64,000 nucleotides of DNA from CAVVST01 sp963750995 (GCA_963750995.1 CAVVST010000005.1:1612001-1676000), one strand, 5' to 3'. Counted from the first letter of the stretch, positions 1 through 9,298 are shown. Notes: generated by a model not told the origin, from the letters alone. Numbers and translations are program-made.

Positions 1-821
1 TCCATCTTGTCGAACTGCGACCGCACGAGCGCGGCCTGCAGGTCGAACATGTTGTATTTGTAGCCGGGCGCGATGATGTCCCAGTGCGGTAGCCCTCGGA
101 TCCCGTACCGCTTCCACGCGTCGCGGCTGATGCCGTGCAGCGCCATGACCGCGATGCGATCCGCCCACTCCTGCGCGGTTGGTCGTCAGCGCCCCGCCTT
201 CGCCGCTCGTGATGTTCTTCGTCGCGTAGAAGGAAAAGCAGGTCATGTCGGCGATGCCGCCGACGCGGCGGCCTTTGTAACACGCGCCAATGGCGTGCGC
301 CGCATCCTCGATGACCGGCAATCCGTGACGGTCCGCCGATCGCCATGATCGCGTCGAGGTCGCACGGCTGGCCGGCGAAAGTCCACCGGGATGAGCGCCT
401 TCGTCCGCGGCGTGACCGCCCGCTTCGATGGCGCGCCGGGTCGATGTTGAAGCGTATCGGGCTCGACGTCGACGAACACCGGACGCGCCCCTCGATGGAC
501 GATGACGTTCGCCGTCGAGGCAAAAGTGATCGGCGAGGTGATCACTTCGTCGCCGGCGCCGACGCCTGCCGCTTCGAGCGCCAGGTGAAGCGCCGCCGTG
601 CACGAGTTCACGGCGACGCAGTGCGACGCGCCCGTGTAGGCCGCGAGGTCCTTCTCGAACCCCTTCGTCCGCGGTCCGGTCGTCAGCCACCCGGATCGCA
701 GCGTCTCGAGCACCGCCCGCTCGTCGTCGGCGTCGACCAGCGGCTGATGGTACGGAAGGAACGAGGCTCGAACCGGGGCGCCGCCCTCGACTGCCAGGGT
801 CTCTCGCGTCTCAATTGTCAC
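1..821 (-). CDS. DegT/DnrJ/EryC1/StrS-type sugar aminotransferase (3' end outside window, frameshifted)
   Basis: PLP-dependent aminotransferase of the DegT/StrS family, which aminates keto-sugar nucleotides for surface polysaccharides. The start is a GTG at 821. The N-terminal half reads cleanly with the family segments SGWLTTGP, SCTAALHLALEAAG and GDEVITSPITFAST. Further on, EDAAHAIGA, the PLP-lysine segment FSFYATKNITSGEGGAL and GYKYNMFDLQAAL are all present but spread over several frames. Between about 365 and 470 the frame can be restored by removing single surplus bases (near CTTCAAC, CGCCATC, GGGCGG and ACTTTCG), so I read this as an intact gene damaged by insertions in the sequence. 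The C-terminus lies beyond position 1. It is the last visible gene of the minus-strand cluster that includes the two large membrane proteins upstream. Confidence 0.85.
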
Positions 822-864
822 GGTATCTCATTCATCGTAGGCCGCTTGCGGGTCAGCGTCAAAC

Positions 865-3633
865 CTATGCCCGAGCTCCGACCACTTCGTAGACCGCCCA
901 CTTCCCGTCGGAATACCTGAGCGTAAACCGATCCGGGAGCCCGTCGAGCACCCGTCGCACATCAGCGTAATAGACCGGATCGACGACGACGTGCGTGACG
1001 CCGAGCTCTTCGACGAACGCCAGGCGCTCGGCAGGCGTCTCGATGACATTGAAAAAGGGCTGGACGCCGTGCTCGCGCATCCGCTCGTCGAAAAACCGGT
1101 AGTACCGCCTGAATAACTGATCTTCGTGGACGAACCGCTGTTCGACCAGCGGAAAAGTGACCATCTGCTGCGGCGCGAAGAGCGAGAGCGGATACGGGTT
1201 CCACACATCGATCGCCATCACCGCGGAGATCGGGACGTGAGTGTTCAACCAGTTGATGAGCGCTGCATCCGGCGGGCACGTCGTGCGTTCCGGCAGCGAC
1301 CGCGCATCGTCGCTGAAGAACTCTTCCACGAAGCGCGGAGGGACGGCAGGCGTGGTGACGCATGGCAGCGCGGCGAAGAGATCGACCGTGGTCGCGACAG
1401 GACGTGCCGGTGACGTCATCTGCAGGGCGATCGGCGACAATGTCGGCTGCGTTGACCACAGGGCAAACGGCGCGATGAACATCGCGTACGGCACGGCGCG
1501 GCGATAAAAGGGCTCCTGCGCGGCCGCCGGGATCCATGCCGTCCACTCGCGCTGTCTCAAGGCAAGTATCGCGGGTAACGCGAACCCGAGGGCCCAGACG
1601 AACAGCGCCGCCGCCATGAACAGCGCCGCGCCGGGATACTGCACCCACGTCACGCGTTCGACTCCGAGAAAGTGGTGATCACTTGGGGGCGGCTCCGCCG
1701 CCACGGTCAAAGTGGACCGGTCGATTCCTCCCGTATCCATCACCTCCGGGCTGCTGACAAGGTTTCCGACGTTGTCCCGCGACGTGTCGTTCAACTCGTA
1801 GTTCCACACATTGATGGCCGCGGAACGATTCGAGTTCGGCTCCCCGTGCGTCAACGAGAACTGCTCTTCGAGCGCCGTCCGTCGATCGTCCGGAAGGTCG
1901 GTGGCCCACCGAACGCTGACGTCGAAAATCCGCGCCGTGGGTTCGCGTTCGGGCAGCAGCGCGACGAGACCGGCCGCCGCGACGGCGGCCGCGACGCTCG
2001 CCCGCCACCAGAACGCACGGCCGGAAGGCAAGGCGAGCAACACGAACGCGAGCACGTATGCCGCGATGAGCGGAGCAAAAAAGCCGCTCATGCTCCGGTT
2101 CAGACACAGAATGGTGAGCAGCGCGAGCGCTCCCGCCGCCGTTCCGGCGACCAGGAGCGAAATACGCGTCCGATCGATCCGTGCCAGCGCCACCACGACT
2201 GCGTACACCAGCGCCCCGGCCGCCATATACACGAAGAAGATGACGTTGCGCACGGGCGTGTAGAGAATCTCGAAATAGGTCGCGTAGACGTATGGAATCG
2301 CCAGCAGCGGGATGGTCATCACCGCGAGGTAGGCCACGACGCCCGACGTGACGAGCCACACAAGAGGCTCGCGGGCGAACATCACCAGCAGCAGCGGACC
2401 GGCAAACAGAAACAGCGGCGTAAGGCCAACGAACACCTGCTCGGCATTGGTCAGGTAATCGCCGAGTACGTCTGATGCAGGTGAAAACACGAGGGTGCGA
2501 AACGAGGTGGTGCGCGCGATCGATGCGAGCCGAGCCCGGTGGACATCGACGATGTCGGTGACTAGAGCGACGGCGTTAGCCTCCCAAGTCGTGTAGAGAA
2601 GCGCGACGGCGACAACTGCCCCAACGAGCACCGCGGCACGCCACGCATGCGATCGAAGCCGGCGGACCATGAGCGTAACCGCCAGGAAACAGCCGCTGTA
2701 AACGGCAAACTGCACGAGTTCTCTGATGTGCACGTTCGCCAGCATCAACATCAGGATCAGGGTCGCGCCCAGGAAAAACCGCCGCTCTCGGGCCTCCCCG
2801 GCCGTGAGAAATCCGAACGCGACGACCAGAAGCGCCGGCAGGAGGACGGTCATCGCTACGTCCGATGCGTGGCTGAATGGCGCCAGTTGCCCCCAACCGG
2901 ACGAAAAGCCCGGCACCATCGCGAACGTCCCGCTGAACACGAATACGGCTGCCGTGACGGCGACCGCCGTGGCAATCCCGCTACCTCCGAACACCAATCG
3001 CGCGGCGAGGTACAGCATGACAAGCGCCGCCGGCCCCCAGAAGAAACGCAGCTTGTGATACACGAACAGCGCGTCCATCTCGCTGATGGTGGCAACCAGC
3101 GCCATCAGGTAGTGAGTGCCCGGAAACGGATACGTGTAGACCACGCCCGGCGTGAAGTAGATGGTGTCGAGCTGCGGCGCCGCCAGCGCGCTCAGCCGCC
3201 TGACGATGGCTACGTGGACCTGGTCTTCGAACCAGTCGACCGGCGAGCCAAGCCTGTACAGGAAAAAGCCCAGCAGGGCCAGCGCCGCCACGACGATGAC
3301 TTCGTCGAGGGTGATCGCGACCGTGGGCGCGCCGGCGCGCAGCGTGCGGATGGCGATGAGTATCGATCCGATGAGCAGAATGCCGAGAACGACTCCGGTG
3401 CCGACATGGATCGAGATGGCCAGGATCGTCAGCAACTGGACCAGCCCCAGCGTCACCGCGAGGCCGAATCCCGCCAGCTCCAGCATGGTCAGCTGCGGCC
3501 GCGGCCGGCAGAGAAGGACAAGCAGAGCACCGGGGACAATCGTGACTGCGCACGTGCCCGCGACCAGCCTCAGCGCTGTCGCCAGCGCGCCTGTGCCGTC
3601 GACCAGGCGCACGCCCACTGCGATGGCAGGCAA
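865..3633 (-). CDS. Large polytopic membrane protein, tandem paralogue A, with internal VRW-DT module
   Basis: About 922 residues. The N-terminal two thirds is a series of hydrophobic segments with a GT-C/PMT-like feel: YTYPFPGTHYLMALV, then FVYHKLRFFWGPAALVMLYL. A soluble stretch at residues ~571-645 carries the window's recurrent module (VSVRW, then a Leu-rich helix, VWNYELND, NVGNLVSS, MDTGGIDRSTLTV). Another hydrophobic segment follows, and a C-terminal soluble domain ends in LGVTHVVVDPVYYADVRRVL. It is collinear with the next gene upstream (3699-6494) over its whole length, so the two arose by tandem duplication. Comparison with that paralogue suggests the true start may lie slightly upstream of 3633. 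No precise enzymatic function can be assigned. A lipid-linked sugar transferase or polymer-modifying role is inferred from the neighbouring sugar genes. Confidence 0.8.
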   Translation of the reverse strand: MPAIAVGVRLVDGTGALATALRLVAGTCAVTIVPGALLVLLCRPRPQLTMLELAGFGLAVTLGLVQLLTILAISIHVGTGVVLGILLIGSILIAIRTLRAGAPTVAITLDEVIVVAALALLGFFLYRLGSPVDWFEDQVHVAIVRRLSALAAPQLDTIYFTPGVVYTYPFPGTHYLMALVATISEMDALFVYHKLRFFWGPAALVMLYLAARLVFGGSGIATAVAVTAAVFVFSGTFAMVPGFSSGWGQLAPFSHASDVAMTVLLPALLVVAFGFLTAGEARERRFFLGATLILMLMLANVHIRELVQFAVYSGCFLAVTLMVRRLRSHAWRAAVLVGAVVAVALLYTTWEANAVALVTDIVDVHRARLASIARTTSFRTLVFSPASDVLGDYLTNAEQVFVGLTPLFLFAGPLLLVMFAREPLVWLVTSGVVAYLAVMTIPLLAIPYVYATYFEILYTPVRNVIFFVYMAAGALVYAVVVALARIDRTRISLLVAGTAAGALALLTILCLNRSMSGFFAPLIAAYVLAFVLLALPSGRAFWWRASVAAAVAAAGLVALLPEREPTARIFDVSVRWATDLPDDRRTALEEQFSLTHGEPNSNRSAAINVWNYELNDTSRDNVGNLVSSPEVMDTGGIDRSTLTVAAEPPPSDHHFLGVERVTWVQYPGAALFMAAALFVWALGFALPAILALRQREWTAWIPAAAQEPFYRRAVPYAMFIAPFALWSTQPTLSPIALQMTSPARPVATTVDLFAALPCVTTPAVPPRFVEEFFSDDARSLPERTTCPPDAALINWLNTHVPISAVMAIDVWNPYPLSLFAPQQMVTFPLVEQRFVHEDQLFRRYYRFFDERMREHGVQPFFNVIETPAERLAFVEELGVTHVVVDPVYYADVRRVLDGLPDRFTLRYSDGKWAVYEVVGARA

Positions 3634-3698
3634 GGCGATTAGCGACGCCGTGGCGACGCGAGTTGAAAGAACCAGGAAGATTCCGGTCGAGGAAGCGC

Positions 3699-6494
3699 TC
3701 AGGGGGAATTACGCGTTACGCTGTACACGGCCCAGGCGTCGTTGTCATAGCGGCGCGTGAACTGATCTGGCAGCGCGTCGAGAACGGGCCGCAGCTCGCG
3801 GTAGTGCACGGGGCTGACAAGCACGTGGGTCACGCCAAGGCGGCGCACGAACTCCATGCGCTCGTCGGCGGACTCCGCCGTATTGAAAAAAGGCTGGAAC
3901 CGGTACCTCCGAATCCGATCGTCGAACAGGCGGTAGTAGTCGCGAAACAGGCTGTCTTCATGGATGAACGACGCGTCGAGCGTCGGAAACACCACCGCCT
4001 GCGGCGCCATGAAGACCTGCGGCGGATACGGCGTCCAGCGATCGACGGCAAAGACCGCGTCAACGGGAACATTCTGCGCGACCCACTGCACGACTGGATA
4101 ATCGGGTGGACAGGTGGTGCGCGCGGGCAGCACGACCTCTTCCTCCGCAAATCGCGCCGGCATGCTCGGCGTCTCGATACATGGAAGCTGCTCGACGAGG
4201 GCGCGCGGAGTGGCGGCTCGGCCGGCAGGCGCCATCGGCGCCAGCGCGAACGGCGACAGCGTCGGGCGTGCCGACCACAGCGCAAACGGAACGATGAACA
4301 GCAGGTACGACAGCGCGTACTTGTGGAACGGTTGGTTGAACGCGGCGGTCGGCAGACTCCACCCGCCGTTCGCCGACATGATCGCGGGCACGAGGAAGGC
4401 CAGCGCCCAGATGGCCACCGCCGTCATCGTCATCAGGAACAGACCGGGGTAATGCAGCCAGCCCGCGTGCACGACGCCGAACGCGGGATGATCCTGTGGC
4501 GGCGGCTGCTGTTCGACCGTGAAGGACGACCGATCGATGAAGTGGGTGTCGACGACGTCTGTGCTCGAGACGATGTTCCGGACGTTGCCGGTCGAAACGT
4601 CACGCAGCCTGTAGTTCCAGACGTTCTCATCTGGCCGGCTGTCTACCTTTTGCTCAGGGTTCAGCAGCGAGAACCGCTGCTCGAGCGCCAGGCGGCGGTC
4701 GTCGCTCAGCCCGGTGCTCCAGCGAATCGTAACCTGATCCGATCGCGGCACGGGTTGATGATCGGGCCAGAGCGCGAACAGGGCCATCACGGCGATCACG
4801 CTGATCGCAACGGTTCGCGGGCTGACCCGCGTCGTGACCGGCCGCAGGTATAGCAGCGCCGCCGCGTAGGCGGCAATGGCAGGAACCAGAAAACCTGCCG
4901 CGGAACGGTTGACGGTGAGCGTCGCCAGCAGGGCGATTATTCCCATTGCCGATCCAGCCAGCACCAGCGACAGCTTCGTTCGATCCCGCCCCGTCAGCAT
5001 CACGACCACGAGATACACGAGCGCCCCTGCCAGCAGGTAGAGAAAGAAGATGATGTTGCGAACGGGGATCTGCAGGATCTCGAAGTACGTCAGATAGATG
5101 TAGGGAATTGCGAGCAGCGGCACCGTCATCACGAGCAGGTATGCCAGGGTGCTGGACGACAGCAGCCACACCAGCGGGCGCTCGCGGAACGCGACGACGA
5201 CGATGACGCCGGCGAAGAGGAAGAACGGCACGAGCCCGGCAAACATCTGATCGAAATCCTGCACGAAGTCGCCAAGCGTCTCGGCCGCGGATGATGCTAT
5301 CAGGCTCTGTAGCGGCATCGCGGACGCAGCCGCGATCAGATTCGCGCGCTCTTCGGCGACGATGTCGCTGGCAACCGGCACCATTCGTACTTGCCATGCC
5401 GTGTAGGCTGCGGCCATGACCAGCGTGACCGCGAGCAGCGCCGCCGCCCGCCGAGCATACGGACGAAAAGACTGCACACACACAGCAAGGACAACGAAAC
5501 ACCCGAGATATGCCGCGAACTGCACTATCTCCCTGATATGGATGACGGTGAGCATCAGGATGAGCAGGCCGGAACCGGCGAGGAAGTACCCACGCTCACG
5601 GCGCGAGTTCGACAGCACGTAGCCGAACGCCATCATCAGCAGCGCAGGCAGGAGCACGGTCATGGCGACATCCGGCACGTAGGTGTAGGGGGTGAGCTGC
5701 CCCCACCACGACGGAAAGCCGGCCACCATCGCGAACACGCCGGTCCCCACCAGGACTGCAGCGGTGATCGTCACGGCCGTGGCGACCGCGGCATACCCGA
5801 ACACCGCGCGCCCGGCCAGGTTCAGCATGATGAGCGCCGCCGGGCCCCAGAAAAACCGGAGCTTGTGATACACGAACAGCGGGTCGACATCCGCGAGCCG
5901 CGATACGAGGCTCATGAAATAGAGAGCGCCCGGAAATGGGTAGGTGTAAACGATGCCGGGCGCGACGTAGAGGTTGTCGAGGCGAGGCATCTCCAGCACG
6001 CTCAGCCGCCTGACAATCGAGATGAGCACCTGATCCTCATACGCGTCAAACGGGGATCCCTGCAGATACAGCGGCACCCCGATGATCACAACCGTCGCCA
6101 GGACGACGATGTCGTCGAGATCGACGACGACGATCGTGCCCGTTCCTCTTCGAACCATTGCGACAGCGGCGGCCAACGACGCGACGGCCAGCACCGCCAA
6201 GACGTATGCGGGGCTGACATGGGCCGTGACGGCTGCGATCGTCAACAGATGGACCACGCCCAGGCTCAGAGCGATGCCGAACCCGACAATCTCGATAATC
6301 GTCAGGCTCGAACGCGGGCGCCACAGCAGCGTCAGCAGCGCGCCAGGCGTGACACCCATGGCCAGCGTCGCGCTGACGACTTTGAATGCGGCTCCGCCCG
6401 CGCTTTCGGCGCCGATCAGCCAGGAGGCCACGGCGGCCGCGGGGATGATCAGGAGAACGACGGCGAACGTACGCGCCGTGAGAATGAAAGACAC
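3699..6494 (-). CDS. Large polytopic membrane protein, tandem paralogue B, with internal VRW-DT module
   Basis: About 931 residues, paralogous end to end with the 865-3633 product. Shared landmarks are PGALLTLLWRPRSSLTIIE near the N-terminus, IVYTYPFPGALYFMSLV, FVYHKLRFFWGPAALIMLNL, WWGQLTPYTYVPDVAMTVLL, and the C-terminal LGVTHVLVSPVHYRELRPVL. The VRW-DT module lies at residues ~586-662 (VTIRW, LALEQRFSL, VWNYRLRD, NVRNIVSS, VVDTHFIDRSSFTV), flanked by membrane segments, so it probably sits on the extracytoplasmic face. The C-terminal region begins with TTCPPDYPVVQWVAQNVP, matched by a TTCPPDAALINWLNTHVP segment in the paralogue. Only ~65 bases separate the pair, which suggests co-transcription. 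Function is unknown; a GT-C type glycosyltransferase is the best guess. Confidence 0.8.
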   Translation of the reverse strand: MSFILTARTFAVVLLIIPAAAVASWLIGAESAGGAAFKVVSATLAMGVTPGALLTLLWRPRSSLTIIEIVGFGIALSLGVVHLLTIAAVTAHVSPAYVLAVLAVASLAAAVAMVRRGTGTIVVVDLDDIVVLATVVIIGVPLYLQGSPFDAYEDQVLISIVRRLSVLEMPRLDNLYVAPGIVYTYPFPGALYFMSLVSRLADVDPLFVYHKLRFFWGPAALIMLNLAGRAVFGYAAVATAVTITAAVLVGTGVFAMVAGFPSWWGQLTPYTYVPDVAMTVLLPALLMMAFGYVLSNSRRERGYFLAGSGLLILMLTVIHIREIVQFAAYLGCFVVLAVCVQSFRPYARRAAALLAVTLVMAAAYTAWQVRMVPVASDIVAEERANLIAAASAMPLQSLIASSAAETLGDFVQDFDQMFAGLVPFFLFAGVIVVVAFRERPLVWLLSSSTLAYLLVMTVPLLAIPYIYLTYFEILQIPVRNIIFFLYLLAGALVYLVVVMLTGRDRTKLSLVLAGSAMGIIALLATLTVNRSAAGFLVPAIAAYAAALLYLRPVTTRVSPRTVAISVIAVMALFALWPDHQPVPRSDQVTIRWSTGLSDDRRLALEQRFSLLNPEQKVDSRPDENVWNYRLRDVSTGNVRNIVSSTDVVDTHFIDRSSFTVEQQPPPQDHPAFGVVHAGWLHYPGLFLMTMTAVAIWALAFLVPAIMSANGGWSLPTAAFNQPFHKYALSYLLFIVPFALWSARPTLSPFALAPMAPAGRAATPRALVEQLPCIETPSMPARFAEEEVVLPARTTCPPDYPVVQWVAQNVPVDAVFAVDRWTPYPPQVFMAPQAVVFPTLDASFIHEDSLFRDYYRLFDDRIRRYRFQPFFNTAESADERMEFVRRLGVTHVLVSPVHYRELRPVLDALPDQFTRRYDNDAWAVYSVTRNSP

Positions 6495-6657
6495 GGGAAG
6501 GGGCAGCGGTTTACGGGTGCGGACCCTCGTCAGAAGACGGGTGGTGCGAGTGACACGCCGGAGCGGATTCGGGCGGACGACAGCAGTCGAGAAATTCGCG
6601 CATCTCCTCGCTGTCCGTCACGCACCATTGGCGCGGTCATATGACCAAGGCGGCCGC

Positions 6658-7092
6658 TTAGTCCCAAGGAGTCTTGATCCCGGCACAATCAGGGCTCTTC
6701 GAGGGACGGTACTCGTCCAGGACGGGGGCTACCCGCGAGCCGGCCGTACAGCGGAGGGCGACCCAGGATGTCTCGTCTACCGCAGCGCCGCGCGCCAGCA
6801 ACTGCTTGACGATCGCCGGATCGTCGTTCAACACCGCAGCTTCGAGAGGCGTCAAACTCTCCGGCCGCTCGAGGACCAAACCCTCGCGAACGGGATACCG
6901 GCGGTTCGGATCCTGCCCCCGCTCGAGCAGCCTGATGACCTCCGCCTCGTCACGGGCGCCGGCCGCTTCGGCGAGCGTGAGCTCCTCGTGGGGCCACATC
7001 GGGTGCCGGTCGAAAGTCGTCATCGTCAGGGCGACGACTGATGCCGCCGCGAGCAGGCATCCGGGTAGTGCGGCGAGAACAGCCGTCCACAT
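6658..7092 (-). CDS. Small membrane-anchored ankyrin-repeat protein (pair 1)
   Basis: About 144 residues from the ATG at 7092. I chose this start because the in-frame region upstream is a low-complexity Gly/Lys translation of a pyrimidine-rich tract. Residues ~1-25 form one hydrophobic segment (MWTAVLAALPGCLLAAASVV). Two ankyrin-like helical repeats follow: LAEAAGARDEAEVIRLLERG with DPN, then LTPLEAAVLNDDPAIVKQLL with ARGAAVDE. Two cysteines near the C-terminus (ALRC and SPDC) are matched in the two other small ankyrin proteins of the window (17930 and 28076) and could form a disulfide if the domain is extracytoplasmic. It lies just downstream of the 7165-8631 membrane protein, the arrangement seen in the other two pairs. 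A partner or regulator role is inferred. Confidence 0.75.
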   Translation of the reverse strand: MWTAVLAALPGCLLAAASVVALTMTTFDRHPMWPHEELTLAEAAGARDEAEVIRLLERGQDPNRRYPVREGLVLERPESLTPLEAAVLNDDPAIVKQLLARGAAVDETSWVALRCTAGSRVAPVLDEYRPSKSPDCAGIKTPWD

Positions 7093-7164
7093 GGCCCCTT
7101 TCCCCTTACCGCCTTCCCCCTTGCCCACTTGCCCCCTTCCTTCTTGCCCCCTTCCCCCTTGCAC
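7093..7164. repeat. Low-complexity pyrimidine-rich tract between paired genes
   Basis: On the plus strand this is a run of near-repeats of the type CCCCTTCC, CCCTTGCC and CCCACTTGCC, about 70 bases long. It separates the membrane protein (stop at 7165) from its ankyrin partner (start at 7092). On the coding strand it is purine-rich with many GGGGAAGG-like blocks, so it could mimic ribosome-binding sequence. The long in-frame N-terminal extension it gives the ankyrin gene is almost entirely Gly, Lys, Arg and Gln and is not credible protein. Confidence 0.7.
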
Positions 7165-8631
7165 TTACTCCCCCCACCAGTCGTCGGCCCACGCCGGCAC
7201 TTCATTGGTGTTGGCGAGGCGCAGATCGAGGGCGTCCCGACGCAGTTGGGCGGTCAGCGCGCGCGCCTGGGCATCCGACGGGTATCCGCGTTCGGCGATT
7301 CGCTCCGGATCCAGCCGAGCCCATTCGAGCCGTTCGCGAAAGGCCTGCGTCTGCAGCATGTGATGGACCCCGGCGCTTCGAAACGCCCACGCGAAGGCGA
7401 GCACGCCGAGCAGCACACACAGAGCGACTCGTGCGAATGCCCCTATCTGGGAGCCGGAGGCGTTCAGGCCTGCGGACCCAACGTCCCGGCCGCCGATGTC
7501 GATTGCATAACGCACGGCGACGTACGCCGCGAACGCATAGAACGCCCCCGCCACGCTAATGATCTCGTGCTTTGTGTAGGCGTACGAGAAGACGGCATTG
7601 GCGATCAGGACTACGGCAAAGATGGTGAGCAGCTGAAGGCTCGAGGCCGGCACCGTCGGCGCACGGTGACGCCACCTGGCGACACTCACGAACACGATAA
7701 GGGTGGTCGTGATCGTGGACGTCACGACGGGCAAATACAGGCGGGCCGGCATTTCACCCTGCAGCCAAGTGCGCACCGTGTGGAAAACACCGCGGTCCGG
7801 ATCCGAAAACAGCACCGACAGGATCGACGTGCCGACGTTGTAGAGGTAGAACCATATCGGATTCGCGCCGAACCTCCGCGCAAGCTCGCCGGTCTCGAGC
7901 ATCCGGGTTCCGAAACCCGAATCGCGGCCGACATCCAGTCCAGGCGTGGCGATGGACAGGGCGAATCGCGCGCCGAGGTACGCAACCAGAAGGAGGGTCA
8001 CCGCCGACACGCCGCGCCACGTCACACCGCGCAGGCCGCACGCCCAGGCGGCGACGACGACGACCCACACAAGCACACCCGATTCCACCGTCAGGCTGGC
8101 GATGACGAACGTCACCGCGGCCGCGACGTCAGTCCACACACTTCCGCGCGACTGCGCGAGATTGAGGACGACCAGACAGCCGAGAACGCTTTCCAGATAC
8201 AGGTTGATCGGAAACGCTTCCCGCACGAGCCCGCGAAAGGTGTGAAGTCCGGTGAGGACGGTCAGGGCGAAGATGGCGGCCGCGGCATCGGCCCACGTCC
8301 GGACCCGCAGGGCACGCGTAAACAGCAGCAGGGTCGCGGCGATCAACAGCGCATGAAAGCCTCGGAAGACCAGCCAGTAGTGACCGGCGGCTCCATCAAA
8401 CAGCACCTTGGTCTGCACCTGTTTGAGCGGCCGGAGAAACGGTCCCCTCGGGAAGTGCGCCACGAAGGTCGCCCACAGCGAGGGTGACTGCTGGACGTCG
8501 ATCAGCTCCTGCAGGCTGTCCGAGACCTGGATTGGCTTACGCATCAGATCGTGCGCGAACGACAGCGCGATGATGCCGGCAATCACGTACGCGGCCGTCC
8601 GCGGACCGATGCGGCTGACGATTCGTGGCAT
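7165..8631 (-). CDS. Polytopic membrane protein, family P member 1 (partner of ankyrin protein)
   Basis: About 488 residues from the ATG at 8631 (a GTG at 8634 is also possible), rich in hydrophobic segments throughout. It is paralogous to the 26664-28076 product and, in its C-terminal half, to 15993-17933. Shared blocks are KPIQVSDSLQELIDVQQSPS, HYWLVFRGFHALL, LTGLHTFRGLVREAFPIN, YNVGTSILSVLFSDPDRGVF and a Trp-rich tail (PAWADDWWGE). This copy lacks the VRW-DT module. The gene is followed, after a pyrimidine tract, by a one-TM ankyrin protein. The ATG overlaps the stop of the tiny upstream reading frame (TGATG), suggesting translational coupling. Function unknown; GT-C-like glycosyltransferase or flippase-like roles are possible. 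Confidence 0.8.
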   Translation of the reverse strand: MPRIVSRIGPRTAAYVIAGIIALSFAHDLMRKPIQVSDSLQELIDVQQSPSLWATFVAHFPRGPFLRPLKQVQTKVLFDGAAGHYWLVFRGFHALLIAATLLLFTRALRVRTWADAAAAIFALTVLTGLHTFRGLVREAFPINLYLESVLGCLVVLNLAQSRGSVWTDVAAAVTFVIASLTVESGVLVWVVVVAAWACGLRGVTWRGVSAVTLLLVAYLGARFALSIATPGLDVGRDSGFGTRMLETGELARRFGANPIWFYLYNVGTSILSVLFSDPDRGVFHTVRTWLQGEMPARLYLPVVTSTITTTLIVFVSVARWRHRAPTVPASSLQLLTIFAVVLIANAVFSYAYTKHEIISVAGAFYAFAAYVAVRYAIDIGGRDVGSAGLNASGSQIGAFARVALCVLLGVLAFAWAFRSAGVHHMLQTQAFRERLEWARLDPERIAERGYPSDAQARALTAQLRRDALDLRLANTNEVPAWADDWWGE

Positions 8632-8708
8632 CACGGGGCGGTAAAAGCCGCCGACACCGCCAGCGCAATCAACGCGATATCCGCGAGCAGGATGTATCGG
8701 TTTCTCAT
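8631..8708 (-). pseudogene. 25-residue hydrophobic peptide, possible relic of a FlaA1/EpsC-type epimerase N-terminus
   Basis: ATG at 8708 opens a 25-codon frame (MRNRYILLADIALIALAVSA, then AFTAP) ending in a TGA that overlaps the next gene's start. The first residues closely resemble how membrane-bound polysaccharide-biosynthesis epimerases of the CapD/FlaA1/EpsC family begin, as I recall that family (an RNRYxLLxDxxLI stretch leading into the first membrane helix). The rest of such a protein is missing. It may be a decayed remnant or a small leader peptide coupled to the downstream membrane protein. The similarity is from memory over a short stretch, so confidence is low. Confidence 0.35.
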
Positions 8709-8712
8709 GACC

Positions 8713-9298
8713 TTACAGCCAATGGACGCGCTCGGGCGCCACGCCCAGCGCTTTGAGCCTGGCCCGGGACGCTTCGTGATTTTCGAACGACGCGACGACC
8801 AGGCGATCGAAGGGCGTCTGGCCGACCAAGCCGTCGCGCAGGTCATCGAAGGATAGACGGTACGCCGAAGAAGTGCCGGCTGCGGGTGTCGCCGACCACC
8901 GCCACCAGCTGCAAAGGTGTTTCCTGGAGGCACACGTAGGCGATCTCGGCGACCTCGCCGGCCCCGCAGAACACAATGCGGGTATTTGGTCCACCGACGG
9001 TGGCGAGGCTCTCGCGGATGCGCACGCGCGCCGAGGTATAGAAGCGGATTGAATACTGGAGGTAGACGCGCGAGAGTCGCGCCTTCTCGGCGACGCCGGT
9101 GGGCGTCAGGAAGTAGCGGACTCGATTGCGCTTGATGCGCGTCACCCGGACCCATCCCTTGCCCACCAGGCGGCGCATGAGCAGGTTTGTCAGCCCCAGG
9201 GCAATGCCGAGGCTGCTCGCGAGCGATCGCTGCGACACCGATTGACCGCCGTCAATCGCGTTCAGGATCTGATGTTCGTATTGTTCGTGGGCGTCCAT
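8713..9298 (-). CDS. Winged-helix regulator with C-terminal Rossmann-like domain (frameshifted)
   Basis: The N-terminal ~80 residues form a MarR/winged-helix DNA-binding domain: EYEHQILNAIDGGQSVSQRS, LASSLGIALGLTNLLMRRLV, then a wing ending in RYFLTPTGVAEKA. The remainder looks like a nucleotide-binding fold (RIVFCGAGEVAEIAYVCLQ with LQLVAVV) and continues in another frame as YRLSFDDLRDGLVGQTPFDR and LVVASFENHEASRARLKALG. The frame breaks near 8870 and is restored by removing one base. I prefer the ATG at 9298 over an upstream GTG at 9319. Regulators of this build are often found in polysaccharide loci, and it lies between an aminotransferase gene and the membrane-protein genes, so local control of the cluster is plausible. 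Its ligand is unknown. Confidence 0.75.

Noticed and set aside
2647..3642. Long open frame on the plus strand opposite the membrane-protein gene (865-3633)
   Set aside because: Rich in Arg, Gln, His and Asp with no motifs; typical antisense reading of GC-rich codon bias. The minus-strand frame has paralogues and TM segments.
5391..6644. 417-codon plus-strand frame opposite the second tandem membrane protein
   Set aside because: Composition is dominated by Arg, Asp, Gln and His; no homology signal; opposite a clearly coding paralogue.
7129..8487. 452-codon plus-strand frame opposite family P member 1
   Set aside because: Starts in the low-complexity tract and is Arg/Gly/His-rich; the minus strand encodes a protein with two paralogues.
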